A DNA stretch of 64,000 nt from Leptospira ilyithenensis (lineage in GTDB: Bacteria > Spirochaetota > Leptospiria > Leptospirales > Leptospiraceae): positions 124,001 through 188,000 of the forward strand of contig NZ_RQHV01000050.1 in NCBI RefSeq assembly GCF_004771005.1, read 5' to 3'. The stretch's first letter is position 1. Every line of letters begins with the position of its first letter. Made by a program: the position numbers and the translations under genes. Below the pieces are notes generated by a model. That model did not search any database and was not told the DNA's origin. It worked only from the letters and a program-made list of their open reading frames with translations. This document shows positions 44,810 to 54,100 of this stretch, piece by piece.

Positions 44810-46072
44810 GTGAAACCAATTTTCTTTTCCATTCTGATCTCCACTTTGTTTCCCCTATGTCTTTTTGCAGTGGAGACTCCGCCCGTTCTATTGCAATGGA
44901 AGTGGAAACAAAACCAGGTTTTGGAACTCAATGAATACCACGATGTTCTATTCCGGGTGGGCAAACACAGTGTTGCGCGCGAAGATAAAAACAGAGTTTT
45001 ACTTAAAACCACGAAATGTGACACGGCCTCCTGCCAAGTGGATGCCTTGTTCAATACTTACGTTCGGTTTGGAAAAACGGAAGGACCTTACCGAAAGGAC
45101 AAAGATTTCAAATCCAACTTTATCATTTTTAGAAACGGCAAGTACGAAGTGGCGGACGAATATGTAATGCCTAACCTGAGAAGTTTTCCTTCTTTTCCAG
45201 AAACAGCTGTTAACGCAGGAGACACTTGGAAAATTCCAGCAGAGGAATCTTTTGATTTTTCAGGAGAAAGAATCAAAGTCACGGTAGAACCGGAATATTA
45301 TTTTCATGGAAAGTCAAAATGGGCTTACGAAGACAAATCAGGTTTCGCGGAAAAAATCACTTACACCTACCCGATCTATTATGATTCCTTATCCAAAAAA
45401 GATAAGATAAACAATGTCCCGAATAAGATTTTCGGATTTGCCCGGGGGACTGTATTTTTCAATGCAGAGAAAGGAATCCCGGAATACAAAGATGTAAAAT
45501 TATCCTACACTTTTGTACTTCCCGACGGAACAGTCCAAGAAGCCAACTTTCATATCCACGGACTTTACCAATCACGCAAAAGTTTGAATGCGAACGAAAA
45601 GGAAAAATTCAAAGACGATGTATTGCAAGATCTGATTGTAGGAGGGGAAACTCTTTTAGGAAAAGGAAAGGACAATCCGAACGGAGAAGATCCGTCTCCT
45701 ATCAGCGTTCGCACTACGGAAGACGGAGTTACATTCTCTCTCGATTCGATCCTATTTGATTTCAATGACTCCAAGTTGAAGCCCGAAGCGGAAGAAGCAG
45801 TTCGTAAAATCGCCGAAATTCTGAAAAAACATCCTGAACGGGAAGTAAGAGTTTCGGGACATACCGACAATATCGGTAAAAAAGATTACAATCTCAAACT
45901 CTCCGAAGAAAGAGCGAAGTCCGTATTACATAAATTAGTTGAAAATCACAAAATGGAAGAAAATCATATTTCCTTCAAAGGATACGGAGACGAAGTTCCT
46001 GTGGCACCAAACGACTCGGAAGAAAACCGTAAAAAAAACAGACGAGTGGAAATCACTCTGGTACTTGATTAA
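44810..46072 (+). CDS. OmpA-family outer-membrane protein
   Basis: 420 residues. Signal peptide (FSILISTLFPLCLFAVE), a 280-residue N-terminal region without known motif, then an OmpA-like C-terminal domain: SILFDFNDSKLKPEAEEAVR, VRVSGHTDNIGKKDYNLKLS, ERAKSVLHKLV, FKGYGDEVPVAPN and RKKNRRVEITL. The domain binds peptidoglycan. A GTG start is used; no strong ribosome site is seen. The end overlaps the convergent acyltransferase gene by four bases. Confidence 0.88.
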   Translation: MKPIFFSILISTLFPLCLFAVETPPVLLQWKWKQNQVLELNEYHDVLFRVGKHSVAREDKNRVLLKTTKCDTASCQVDALFNTYVRFGKTEGPYRKDKDFKSNFIIFRNGKYEVADEYVMPNLRSFPSFPETAVNAGDTWKIPAEESFDFSGERIKVTVEPEYYFHGKSKWAYEDKSGFAEKITYTYPIYYDSLSKKDKINNVPNKIFGFARGTVFFNAEKGIPEYKDVKLSYTFVLPDGTVQEANFHIHGLYQSRKSLNANEKEKFKDDVLQDLIVGGETLLGKGKDNPNGEDPSPISVRTTEDGVTFSLDSILFDFNDSKLKPEAEEAVRKIAEILKKHPEREVRVSGHTDNIGKKDYNLKLSEERAKSVLHKLVENHKMEENHISFKGYGDEVPVAPNDSEENRKKNRRVEITLVLD

Positions 46073-47337
46073 TTTACGTTGATATCCAATCCCACCGAAT
46101 AAGGGGGAACAATCGGATCAGTGACGGTTTTTCCCCTTTCGACCAATGTTTCCATTTGTTTGCGAATCTCAATCAGAATTGAAGCGATTCCTTCCCGTTT
46201 ATTGGACTGGTAATCCCGAAAGAAAGGTTTCACGGAAAAAGCGGGAGAAACTAAAACATGAGCGGTATTTGCTCTCAATTCCGTTTTTCCGAAGATATGT
46301 TTTTCAAAACTGTAGATCCACTCGAACAAACGTTCGGCGGAAGGCCATTGGATCAGGTTTTTAGGTTTTGTGATTAGAAAAGTATAAGCCATATCTACAA
46401 GTTGCCTTGCTCTTTGAATATCTTTTTCAGTAAGATGTTTCGGAGTATTGGGAAGAGGAGTTCCTGCCTCAATGCTATCCAAAGAAGTAAATAGATCCCT
46501 GATTTTTTGTATAGCATGGTCCGTATCATGAAAGGTAACATTTAAAATGGCTGCGGCTTGGTTTAAAGCGGTATGGCGTGCCCTACCCAATCTGTAATCA
46601 AAATCTTTTCCTTCTATATCTGTCCTGGTAACACCTAATTCATATTCGGTTTCTTCCAAAAGAACCCTGCCTACCGTTAAAAATCTGCGAAGAAGTGTTC
46701 TCCCTCCGGGGAAAATTTTCAACTTCTTTTCTATTCGTTGTAAGGAAGTCTCCACTTGATTTAAAATACTATCTCTCGACCCGGAGATTGCATATTTAAC
46801 GAATGTAGGCTGGATGAATAAATCTGCGGTGGGATCTTTTTTCAAGGCATCTTCCAATCCCCAAAAAGCAAGCTGCGCCATGCCGGGCATAAAAGGAACC
46901 AAGTTGTCATTTTCTCCCGAGCGCATTCCTTCCGGGTACAAAACCAATTTGCCTTCCGGTTCGGATAAAATCTTGCGAGCCATCTTGATCGCATCCCTAT
47001 CGGCTCCACCAGATAACACGGAAAAGGCGCCAACTCTTTTGATCACTTCTCCTACGATTCCGAATCCCCAATTGAATATATTTCGGGAAGCCATATAATG
47101 AAAACGGGTTCCTATTTTATTGGCAAGGTAATATGCAATGGCAGGTTCCGTATCGGAAGGATGATTGGAGAGATAGATAAATCTTTTTTTGCGAAGATCC
47201 TGTAGTTGTTTTTCATCTTCCCGTCTGATCTCCACTCCGTCCAGATTGAACATTAACTTTGTAATGATAGGAAAACCCAGATCAAGAGTCCAAGCTAAAG
47301 GTAGCTCAAAAGAAGGGGGGATAAATGATGATTTCAT
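46069..47337 (-). CDS. Glycerophospholipid acyltransferase-like (PlsC/LPLAT) protein
   Basis: 422 residues. N-terminal LPLAT motif IYLSNHPSDTEPAIAYYL (the HX4D-type catalytic motif), substrate motif LVLYPEGMRSGENDNLVPFM and GMAQLAF; the C-terminal 200 residues are less conserved. It probably transfers acyl chains in membrane lipid synthesis. The protein is longer than simple PlsC (about 240 residues); the extra C-terminal domain is a feature of a broader LPLAT group. Substrates not known. Confidence 0.82.
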   Translation of the reverse strand: MKSSFIPPSFELPLAWTLDLGFPIITKLMFNLDGVEIRREDEKQLQDLRKKRFIYLSNHPSDTEPAIAYYLANKIGTRFHYMASRNIFNWGFGIVGEVIKRVGAFSVLSGGADRDAIKMARKILSEPEGKLVLYPEGMRSGENDNLVPFMPGMAQLAFWGLEDALKKDPTADLFIQPTFVKYAISGSRDSILNQVETSLQRIEKKLKIFPGGRTLLRRFLTVGRVLLEETEYELGVTRTDIEGKDFDYRLGRARHTALNQAAAILNVTFHDTDHAIQKIRDLFTSLDSIEAGTPLPNTPKHLTEKDIQRARQLVDMAYTFLITKPKNLIQWPSAERLFEWIYSFEKHIFGKTELRANTAHVLVSPAFSVKPFFRDYQSNKREGIASILIEIRKQMETLVERGKTVTDPIVPPYSVGLDINVN

Positions 47338-47386
47338 ATATAGTGTCTAGATAGAATGTACGAAACTAGTAAGGTTTTCTAGCATT

Positions 47387-49702
47387 TTATTCATGAATGT
47401 AGCCCCAAGTCTCCAGAATTTTTTTCACTTCCTTCCCCATCTCTTTTTGTGCAGTGGATTCGGAGTCTCCGCTGAAACTTGCATCATTATAAATCCAAGG
47501 CAGACCGGACTTATCCCAACCGGAAGGTTCCCTTTCCGAAGTTAGTAATTCTTTCAAAAGCCTGGGAGTCGCCCAAACAAATTCCAAACCCCATCGACCT
47601 ACCCGGTAGGAAACTGGCAAACCGTCCCGATAGAGTCTGAAATCCGCTTCCAATTCAGGATTTACAGTGAGAAATATAAGTTCTTCCGAGTTCCCGCTTA
47701 TATTCTTTTGATACTGGATTTGTTTTGCCGAAGTCGATTGAATCAAAGTATCTTTGGGAACTATCCAATCATAGATCGATCCCTGGACTTGTAAATTCCC
47801 ACTGTCGTTGCAAACGGATTTTCCGCAAGGCGGCAATTGCAGATGAATTTTGTTTCTATTCAAAAACCGACCTGTTTGGAAAATCTCGCGCGCAGAAGAA
47901 AGTAAGGCTTGCGAATCACGACTTGTATCTTGTGAAAGATTTGTTTTTTCTGCCGGATCTTTTTTTAAATCATATAATTCTTCCGACATCGTATGAGCTT
48001 CTCCGTCGAATTTTCGCCTAACGGTAGTAAAACCAGGATACCTTCTGATATATTTGAACTCTTCCGTGCGCAATGACTCGGACATCCTTCCTTCCGTATA
48101 AATGGTTTTTTCCTTTGGATTTTCAGAATCCCCGAAAATAAACGAAGAATAATCAACTCCCCTGAACTGTTTGGGATCGAACGGCAGATTCAGTAGTCCT
48201 AGCACAGTCGGGACCAAGGACAAAAGGGATGACTGACCGGAAATTTTTCGATTTTCTATTTTTGCTTCAACCGACCTGGGGGGTTTGATAAAATAAGGGA
48301 CATTGATTTCTTCGTCATAATGGGTTTCTCCATGACCAAAACGGGTCTTCATGATAAAATGATAACTATAATCATGATGAGGACTGAACAATTCTCCATG
48401 ATCTCCGGTAACAATGATCAGACTGTCATCATATAGGTTTTTATCTTTCAGGGTTTTTAGCAAACGACCGACTTCACGATCCGTATAAAACATTTCTCCG
48501 ATATAACGCTGAACAGGTGATTCGAATTTATAAAACACTTCGGGAGGAATCATCTTTTTGACAAGAGCCATATCTTCCGAAGGAGGAGAATAGGAAGCAT
48601 GGGGAGTATTCAAATTGAAATGAAGGAAAAAAGGTCTTTGCCCGATTTCATCTACAAAAGAAACAGCATGATCCGTGAGCGCGGGAGTATCCAAAATATC
48701 CATCCCCACTTGGAAAGAATTATGAAATCCCAAATCAATTCCCACGGTTGTGTAATCCAAAAAGAAGACATTATTCATCACCGTTTTGGTATAATATCCG
48801 TTCTCTCTCAAAATGTTTGTTAGATTGTATCTCTTTTTGCCGTAATAAACCTTTCTTTGATAAGGCTTTGTAGTAAACCAGGAATTGCCGAGACCCAGAT
48901 TGGAAGAATATTCCGAATGAAAAAAAGATATCATCGAAGGTTTCGTCCAATTTCCGTTGGAAAAAGGATTTTCAAAAAACACGGATTCTTTTGCCAACTG
49001 ATCCATATTAGGCGTAATTGGATAAGGAAATCCGTATGATCCGAAAAAATCTTTTCTCGCCGAATCCAAAACAATCAAAATCACGTTTGGTTTTTTAGAA
49101 TGGTCTTGAAAATAAAGAATCGGTTCCGCCAAATACAGATGGGAATTCTCCGATTTCCAAATGAATTTGATATTTTGATGAACTGAGATCTGCAATCCGA
49201 TCGATTTCCAATTTTCCCGATTGTCATCTTCAAAAACAAAGGATTGGATTTCTTTTCCGTCCACTTCCAAGGACAATGTTCCTTTCAAACCGGAAGAGTT
49301 GATACTTTCTCCCAGGATCCCGGCAGAGAATTTAAAATCATAATCACCTTTTTCAATTTTAAAAAAATAACTGGAGTTTGGTGGTAAATACAACGCGTCC
49401 AGGGAATGATTGATAAATAGAGTTTTGTCCGTATTGAAAGTGATCTGGGTATTTTCCCATTTTCTTTCGATGGGCAAACCCGAATGTCTTCCCGGATTTT
49501 TTTTCCAGTGGTAAGGAAGAGGATCTTTGTCGGGAAATTTTCCCTCCACCTTCGTGCCGGGCAACGCCAACAAACGAGTCAGATCGTATGCAATTCCGGT
49601 TTGGTCTTTTTGTTCCGAGCAAAATTCCAAACCCCCGCAAAAAATCAAAAGGAAAAACGGATTTAAAAATCGGAACTTGATTTGAGAAAAAGGAAAGTAC
49701 AT
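47387..49702 (-). CDS. Sulfatase-fold (alkaline phosphatase superfamily) lipoprotein
   Basis: About 771 residues. Signal peptide FRFLNPFFLLIFCGGLEFC, then an N-terminal beta-rich part and from about residue 220 a sulfatase-like hydrolase domain: PNVILIVLDSARKDFFGSYG (metal Asp), SNGNWTKPSM with Thr at the nucleophile position, HFNLNTPHASYSPPS, LIIVTGDHGELFSPHHDYSY (metal Asp-His). A Thr nucleophile without the CxPxR formylglycine pattern resembles phosphoglycerol/phosphoethanolamine transferases rather than true sulfatases. The ATG at 49702 starts the signal peptide. Likely surface or periplasmic; substrate unknown. Confidence 0.82.
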   Translation of the reverse strand: MYFPFSQIKFRFLNPFFLLIFCGGLEFCSEQKDQTGIAYDLTRLLALPGTKVEGKFPDKDPLPYHWKKNPGRHSGLPIERKWENTQITFNTDKTLFINHSLDALYLPPNSSYFFKIEKGDYDFKFSAGILGESINSSGLKGTLSLEVDGKEIQSFVFEDDNRENWKSIGLQISVHQNIKFIWKSENSHLYLAEPILYFQDHSKKPNVILIVLDSARKDFFGSYGFPYPITPNMDQLAKESVFFENPFSNGNWTKPSMISFFHSEYSSNLGLGNSWFTTKPYQRKVYYGKKRYNLTNILRENGYYTKTVMNNVFFLDYTTVGIDLGFHNSFQVGMDILDTPALTDHAVSFVDEIGQRPFFLHFNLNTPHASYSPPSEDMALVKKMIPPEVFYKFESPVQRYIGEMFYTDREVGRLLKTLKDKNLYDDSLIIVTGDHGELFSPHHDYSYHFIMKTRFGHGETHYDEEINVPYFIKPPRSVEAKIENRKISGQSSLLSLVPTVLGLLNLPFDPKQFRGVDYSSFIFGDSENPKEKTIYTEGRMSESLRTEEFKYIRRYPGFTTVRRKFDGEAHTMSEELYDLKKDPAEKTNLSQDTSRDSQALLSSAREIFQTGRFLNRNKIHLQLPPCGKSVCNDSGNLQVQGSIYDWIVPKDTLIQSTSAKQIQYQKNISGNSEELIFLTVNPELEADFRLYRDGLPVSYRVGRWGLEFVWATPRLLKELLTSEREPSGWDKSGLPWIYNDASFSGDSESTAQKEMGKEVKKILETWGYIHE

Positions 49703-49932
49703 CCAAGAACAAGGATTTGGAAATTGTGTGGGGAGGAAATTCGATAATTGAAAAAGACAAAGAGAAAATATCGGAAAAACCTGTTGGAAAATAAGGCCCG
49801 GAGGCAACCGACCGAACTCTCCCAAAGAGATCTCCCAACCGTATGCAAAATATTACGGGAACTGCCATTCCAGCAATCGAATACGGTTGGGAAAGAGGAG
49901 CACTGATGTCTCCGAAGGGTTTGGAAAAAGCT

Positions 49933-49968
49933 TAAATGCAAAAATAATATTTTTTATTTTCGCATTTA
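49933..49968. promoter_or_regulatory. AT-rich near-perfect inverted repeat
   Basis: TAAATGC (49933-49939) and GCATTTA (49962-49968) enclose an AT-rich spacer that itself is largely symmetrical (AAAATA / TATTTT). It lies 230 bases upstream of the sulfatase-fold gene and just left of an XRE-type remnant. It could be a bidirectional terminator or an operator. Confidence 0.4.
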
Positions 49969-50006
49969 CATACTCGGCTGATTCCAAGGAAATAAGTCGA
50001 AAAAAG

Positions 50007-50179
50007 AGAACTTACACAAAAAGATTTGGCGGCAAAAAATCGAAACTTCACAACCAACGATGGCTAGAATCGAATCGGGAAATTACGAGAATCTTTCTCT
50101 TTCATTTATTGATTGTTATGCGAAATCGTTGAAATGTATTCCTCCAAACATAGATAATACTTTTGTAGCGAATCAATAA
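50007..50179 (+). pseudogene. XRE-family HTH antitoxin remnant, frameshifted
   Basis: The first frame encodes KRELTQKDLAAK, then after an A-run the next frame encodes IETSQPTMARIESGNYENLS and FIDCYAKSLKCIP up to the stop at 50177-50179. Together they form a typical XRE helix-turn-helix (HigA-like). The break fits one extra A in the run at about 50035-50041. No start codon precedes it and an in-frame TAA lies just upstream, so the N-terminus is gone too. No matching toxin is next to it. Confidence 0.7.
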
Positions 50180-50199
50180 GGAATGTTATTAAAAAATCA

Positions 50200-50222
50200 T
50201 TGACACAAGGCACACATTGTCA
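50200..50222 (+). promoter_or_regulatory. Probable promoter/operator of brnT-brnA
   Basis: TTGACA (50200-50205) is a consensus -35 box and overlaps an inverted repeat TGACA (50201-50205) / TGTCA (50218-50222). It ends 15 bases before the brnT start. BrnA-type antitoxins usually repress their own operon, so this is the natural operator candidate. No clear -10 box is found. Confidence 0.45.
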
Positions 50223-50236
50223 TCACATTTACATAG

Positions 50237-50530
50237 GTGAAAAATTATCGCTGGGATCTGGAAAAAGACGAGATTTTAAGAAAAGAAAGGGGGATTTCTT
50301 TCGAATTAATTTTATACCAAATCGAAAACGGATTTCTCTTAGATATTATTAAACATCCAAATATAAATAAATATCCGAACCAGTCTATTTTCATTATTGA
50401 AATAGAAAACTATGCTTACTTAGTTCCATTTATTGAGACGAAAGATGAAATTTTTCTTAAAACAATTATCCCTAGCAGAAAAGCTACTCGCAATTATCTT
50501 TTAAAGGAAGGCGGAGACGATGAAATCTAA
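50237..50530 (+). CDS. brnT: BrnT-family toxin
   Basis: 97 residues of the BrnT/DUF497 RNase-toxin family: YRWDLEKDEILRKERGISFE, ILYQIENGFLLDIIKHPN, QSIFIIEIENYAYLVPFIET and the C-terminal KTIIPSRKATRNYL. BrnT is a RelE-fold ribonuclease that blocks translation. It starts with GTG, with AGG just before it, and overlaps the antitoxin gene by 11 bases. The AT-rich codon use differs from the core genes, in keeping with a mobile module. Confidence 0.88.
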   Translation: MKNYRWDLEKDEILRKERGISFELILYQIENGFLLDIIKHPNINKYPNQSIFIIEIENYAYLVPFIETKDEIFLKTIIPSRKATRNYLLKEGGDDEI

Positions 50531-50822
50531 AATTAACAAAGAATCCAAAAAACTTTCATCACTTTCTAAAGAAGAAGATGATATTCTCTCATCTTATGAA
50601 GCTGGTGAGTGGGTATCTGTAGGTCTAAATAAAAAATTGATTAGCAGATACCAGAAAGCAGCCTCTGCTACACTCGCAAAAAACAAAAGAATCAATATTA
50701 GGCTAAACCAATTAGATTTACAATCTATTCAAAAGAAAGCTTTTGAGGAAGGTTTACCTTATCAAACTTTTATTTCTAGTTTAATTCATAAGTTTGTCAC
50801 CGGCAAACTAGTAGAAAAATAA
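50520..50822 (+). CDS. BrnA-like / CopG-type antitoxin
   Basis: 100 residues; the C-terminal half has the ribbon-helix-helix pattern RINIRLNQLDLQSIQKKAFE then EGLPYQTFISSLIHKF, typical of antitoxins paired with BrnT. The N-terminal half is the toxin-binding part (SSYEAGEWVSV). GGAGACG precedes the ATG within the toxin gene, and the overlap gives translational coupling. It should neutralise BrnT and repress the operon. Confidence 0.87.
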   Translation: MKSKINKESKKLSSLSKEEDDILSSYEAGEWVSVGLNKKLISRYQKAASATLAKNKRINIRLNQLDLQSIQKKAFEEGLPYQTFISSLIHKFVTGKLVEK

Positions 50823-50832
50823 TTCAAGTAAT

Positions 50833-50990
50833 CAACGGCTTCGCATAACTACGCCTTACCGCTAGGCTGCGGGATTCGCTTTCGCTCACCCTTGCTCGGG
50901 CTAAAGCCACATTGTCCTCCGTAACGTTTCTTGCCTAAGCAAGAAAACAGGCCGACGCTAACGGCTTGATGAGGCTCAGCTACGGATAAC
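50833..50990. other. GC-rich structured intergenic element
   Basis: A 150-base GC-rich block in an otherwise AT-rich islet. It holds a perfect hairpin TTTCTTGC-CTAA-GCAAGAAA (50927-50946) and two direct AACGGCTT motifs at 50835-50842 and 50962-50969. No open reading frame and no tRNA. Such GC-rich ends follow gene cassettes in some integrons, but attC consensus boxes are not found. Nature unknown. Confidence 0.4.
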
Positions 50991-51000
50991 GTCAGTAGTG

Positions 51001-51108
51001 ATGGACGATATCACTTCTTACATTGCATTCGTAGGATTCGGAGATAAAGAAGAGAAAATCATAGCAGAAACAGCAATAATGATAGCTAGTTATTTATACA
51101 AAGAGTAA
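51001..51108 (+). CDS. Small open reading frame, 35 residues, possibly a gene remnant
   Basis: ATG at 51001 opens a frame with DDITSYIAFVGFGDKEEK and ends IASYLYKE, with reasonable amino-acid composition but no recognised family and no good ribosome site. It may be the tail of a lost gene within the toxin-antitoxin islet. Confidence 0.3.
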   Translation: MDDITSYIAFVGFGDKEEKIIAETAIMIASYLYKE

Positions 51109-51189
51109 CATAAACACTTTATAAAAAAAGTATTTCGGAAAACGACGTCTTGAGCGGAATCAGGTTCCATCAGCTAATCGCAACTACCA

Positions 51190-54100
51190 TCACAAACAAA
51201 CTCCGTCGTATTCCAAAGCACCCGCACTGTTTGGTGCCGTCCTTGTCGTTCCATAAAAATCGATCGTCGATCCACCCGTCCCGATCTGAGTCGTTTGGCA
51301 TGGGGAATTCACGGTGAATGTCCAATTTTTATTGGTGCCGAAATTGGAAATGAACATAGGATTTTGCAGCAGGTTTCCCGTGGAAGAAATACCGTTCAGA
51401 TGGTTGGCCGGACAACCGGCAATGGCAGGATAACCGACACCGCAGATCGTATCATAACTTTGGCTGGTATTTCCGTTATAAAACAATACGGAGCAGTTGT
51501 GCATTACGTTCAGGTCGAATCTAAATAACGATGAAGCTGACGCGTATTTGACGCAATACCTCACATTGGTTAAAGATTCCACCATAAATATATTGTTTTG
51601 GATATCCGTTGCATTGGTTATCCCTTTTAAATTCAAGCCGACGGATTCGCTGGTAGGTACGGGTGAGGATGTGGTACCGGAAGAAACGGTATTATTATAA
51701 ACTTGAGTGACCGCATTATTTCCGTCTAACGTCATCCCTTCGGAAATCGCAGTCCCTGTCGCTGAAATGCTAGTGCCTCCGTCTACAAAATTATTATGGA
51801 TGGAAAAAGTGGCGCCGCTGAAAATCTGCAATCCCACCGAATATGCGTTATTTGATCCTAAATTCCGACTCACTCCTCCGAAAACCCGATTCTGCTGAAA
51901 CCGGGAAGCAGAAGTTCCATTGCTTAAATAAACTGCGTAACTAGCTGAGAAGCCTGCAGAGTCCGCAGTAGAAGTTCCCGCACTTACGGTATTTCCAAAC
52001 ATATCGAATGAGCCTGCTTGTGAATAGATTCCGAAACCGGTAGCAGTCCCTGCAGTGTTACTTACACTTCCTCCGGAAACGGTATTGTAATAAACATTTC
52101 CGCCTCCCGTCAGATAAATTCCGTAAGAAAACAAAACTCCGCTTCCTCCCAAAATCACATTTCCTTGTTTGGTGGCATTATTCCCCACGTTAAGTCCCAT
52201 ATTGGAAGCGAAATGAAGTCCTTTTGTAGTATTTGCGGAACCGCCCAAAATATAATTTCCGATTAAAACCCCACCGATGGACTGTTGCAAGAAAAGACCG
52301 ACACTGAGAGACCCTGCGGTTCCGGCTGTCACAGTACCTCCCGAAAAAACATTGAACCTTACCAATGTAAAGTCGGGAGAGGAAGTGGCATTTGCATACA
52401 TTCCGTAAGTAATACAGCTAGGCGTATTGCAACTTCCTCCCAAAACCTGGTTGTATTGCAAAATGGGATAGGTGGTGCTAACCGTGTTGTTATAATAAAT
52501 TCCCGCCGTATTACAACTATTAGGCAAACACGCTCCTCCGAAAATGGAATTTAGCACAATTGCCCCCGCATTCGGATCGGCAAGACTGCTGCCTCCGAAA
52601 TTTACCAAAGACAATCCCGCGACAGCATTGCCCGCGCCGCCTTCCAGGGAGTTATTGGAAACGATAGGATTTCCTCCCAGAATATGCATAGCAGCCGAAT
52701 CGGCAGTTGCTGCCACTGTGGCTCCGATCATACGAAAGCCGTCGATCACTGTTTTGTTGGAAATGGTACTGTCAATCCAAAGGGTTGAACAAGGATTTAC
52801 TCCGATCACTGCCGCAGTACACACAGCGGCGTTAGGTGTTGAGTTTCGAAGAATAGTCAATTTGGCGGATGTATTTCTGGTAGCAAAACCTGTTCCGGCG
52901 GTGTAACCGCCGAAAAGAGAAATACCATCCCGAACCAGAATAAAATTTTTCGCCAAAGGAACGTCCGTCGCTTCATAGGTTCCGTCTTCCACAAGCACAA
53001 CACAATCTTTAGTTGCAAAACAAGCGGAAACCACCAAATCATCAATCGCTTTGTGGACGGTTAAAAACGGATCGGATACGGTTAGTCCGGTATTGGAATC
53101 ATTTCCCGTAGTAGAAACGTAACGAATCGCAGAAGGTACCGTATAACGGAAACTTGTCGATGCATTGGCAAGACTGTTTCCGCCTACGCTGACACAACTC
53201 AAGGGGACAGCCTTGGAGCCCGGAGTCCAAGTGCTGACTCCCGGAGACAAAATTAAAGTATCATCCGGTATATTTGTAGTTGTGACGGAATACTGAATTG
53301 CGCCTGCATCGGCTCTCGGCATAACTGCGGCAGTGACAGGACAACTACCCGCATTCACAGCTTCTGAAAATTGCAATCTGACAGTTTGGTTCGGTAGTAA
53401 AGCGGAAAGATTGGCGGGAGTCTGTGCAAGCACACTGAAACAATTCACACTTGCAATAATGTTCGTACCCGCGATTGTTCCGTTGACTGAACCGGTTAGG
53501 GCGCAAGTATGAAGCGCCGGTTGATTGGAGATGGAAAGGGAATAACCTGCACCGTTTACCAAATCACTGGGAAAATAATGTGTGCCGTTCGCACTGACAG
53601 TCAAAGATTCGGTGCCTTGATTGAGTGTCAGAGTTCCGGAAGCAAGACCGGTTACATTTACGGCGACACCATATGAAGTAGCTGCACCACAACTAATAGA
53701 AAGGGAGGTGATATTGGCTGTGGAAAAAGTTCCGGAACCGCCGGTTAAAGTACAAGTTTGACTGGGATGAGAAGGTTGGGTAGTAACTGAGACGGAATAA
53801 ACACTTCCTTCCGCATATATATGGCTCGGAAAGGCAAAAGTTCCCGAGGGATTTGTAACTAAAGCCGTATCGGTTCCGTTGTTCGTCAAAGTCACACCCG
53901 TAAAACCTAAAAGACCGGTGATATTTCCACCTAATGTATATTTAGTGGTATCGCAATTTATGTTGATGGATTTTACGTCACTCGTCCCCATTACTCCTTC
54001 TCCCCCGGACACGGTACAATTCTGAGTAGGTGAAGCAGGTTGTGTTTTCACTGTGACGGTATAATTGGAACCCGAAGGAATCATTTCGACAAAAGACTCT

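Noticed and set aside
50833..50990. An integron attC site
   Set aside because: The hairpin and GC-rich composition are suggestive, but the RYYYAAC/GTTRRRY boxes at the ends are missing.
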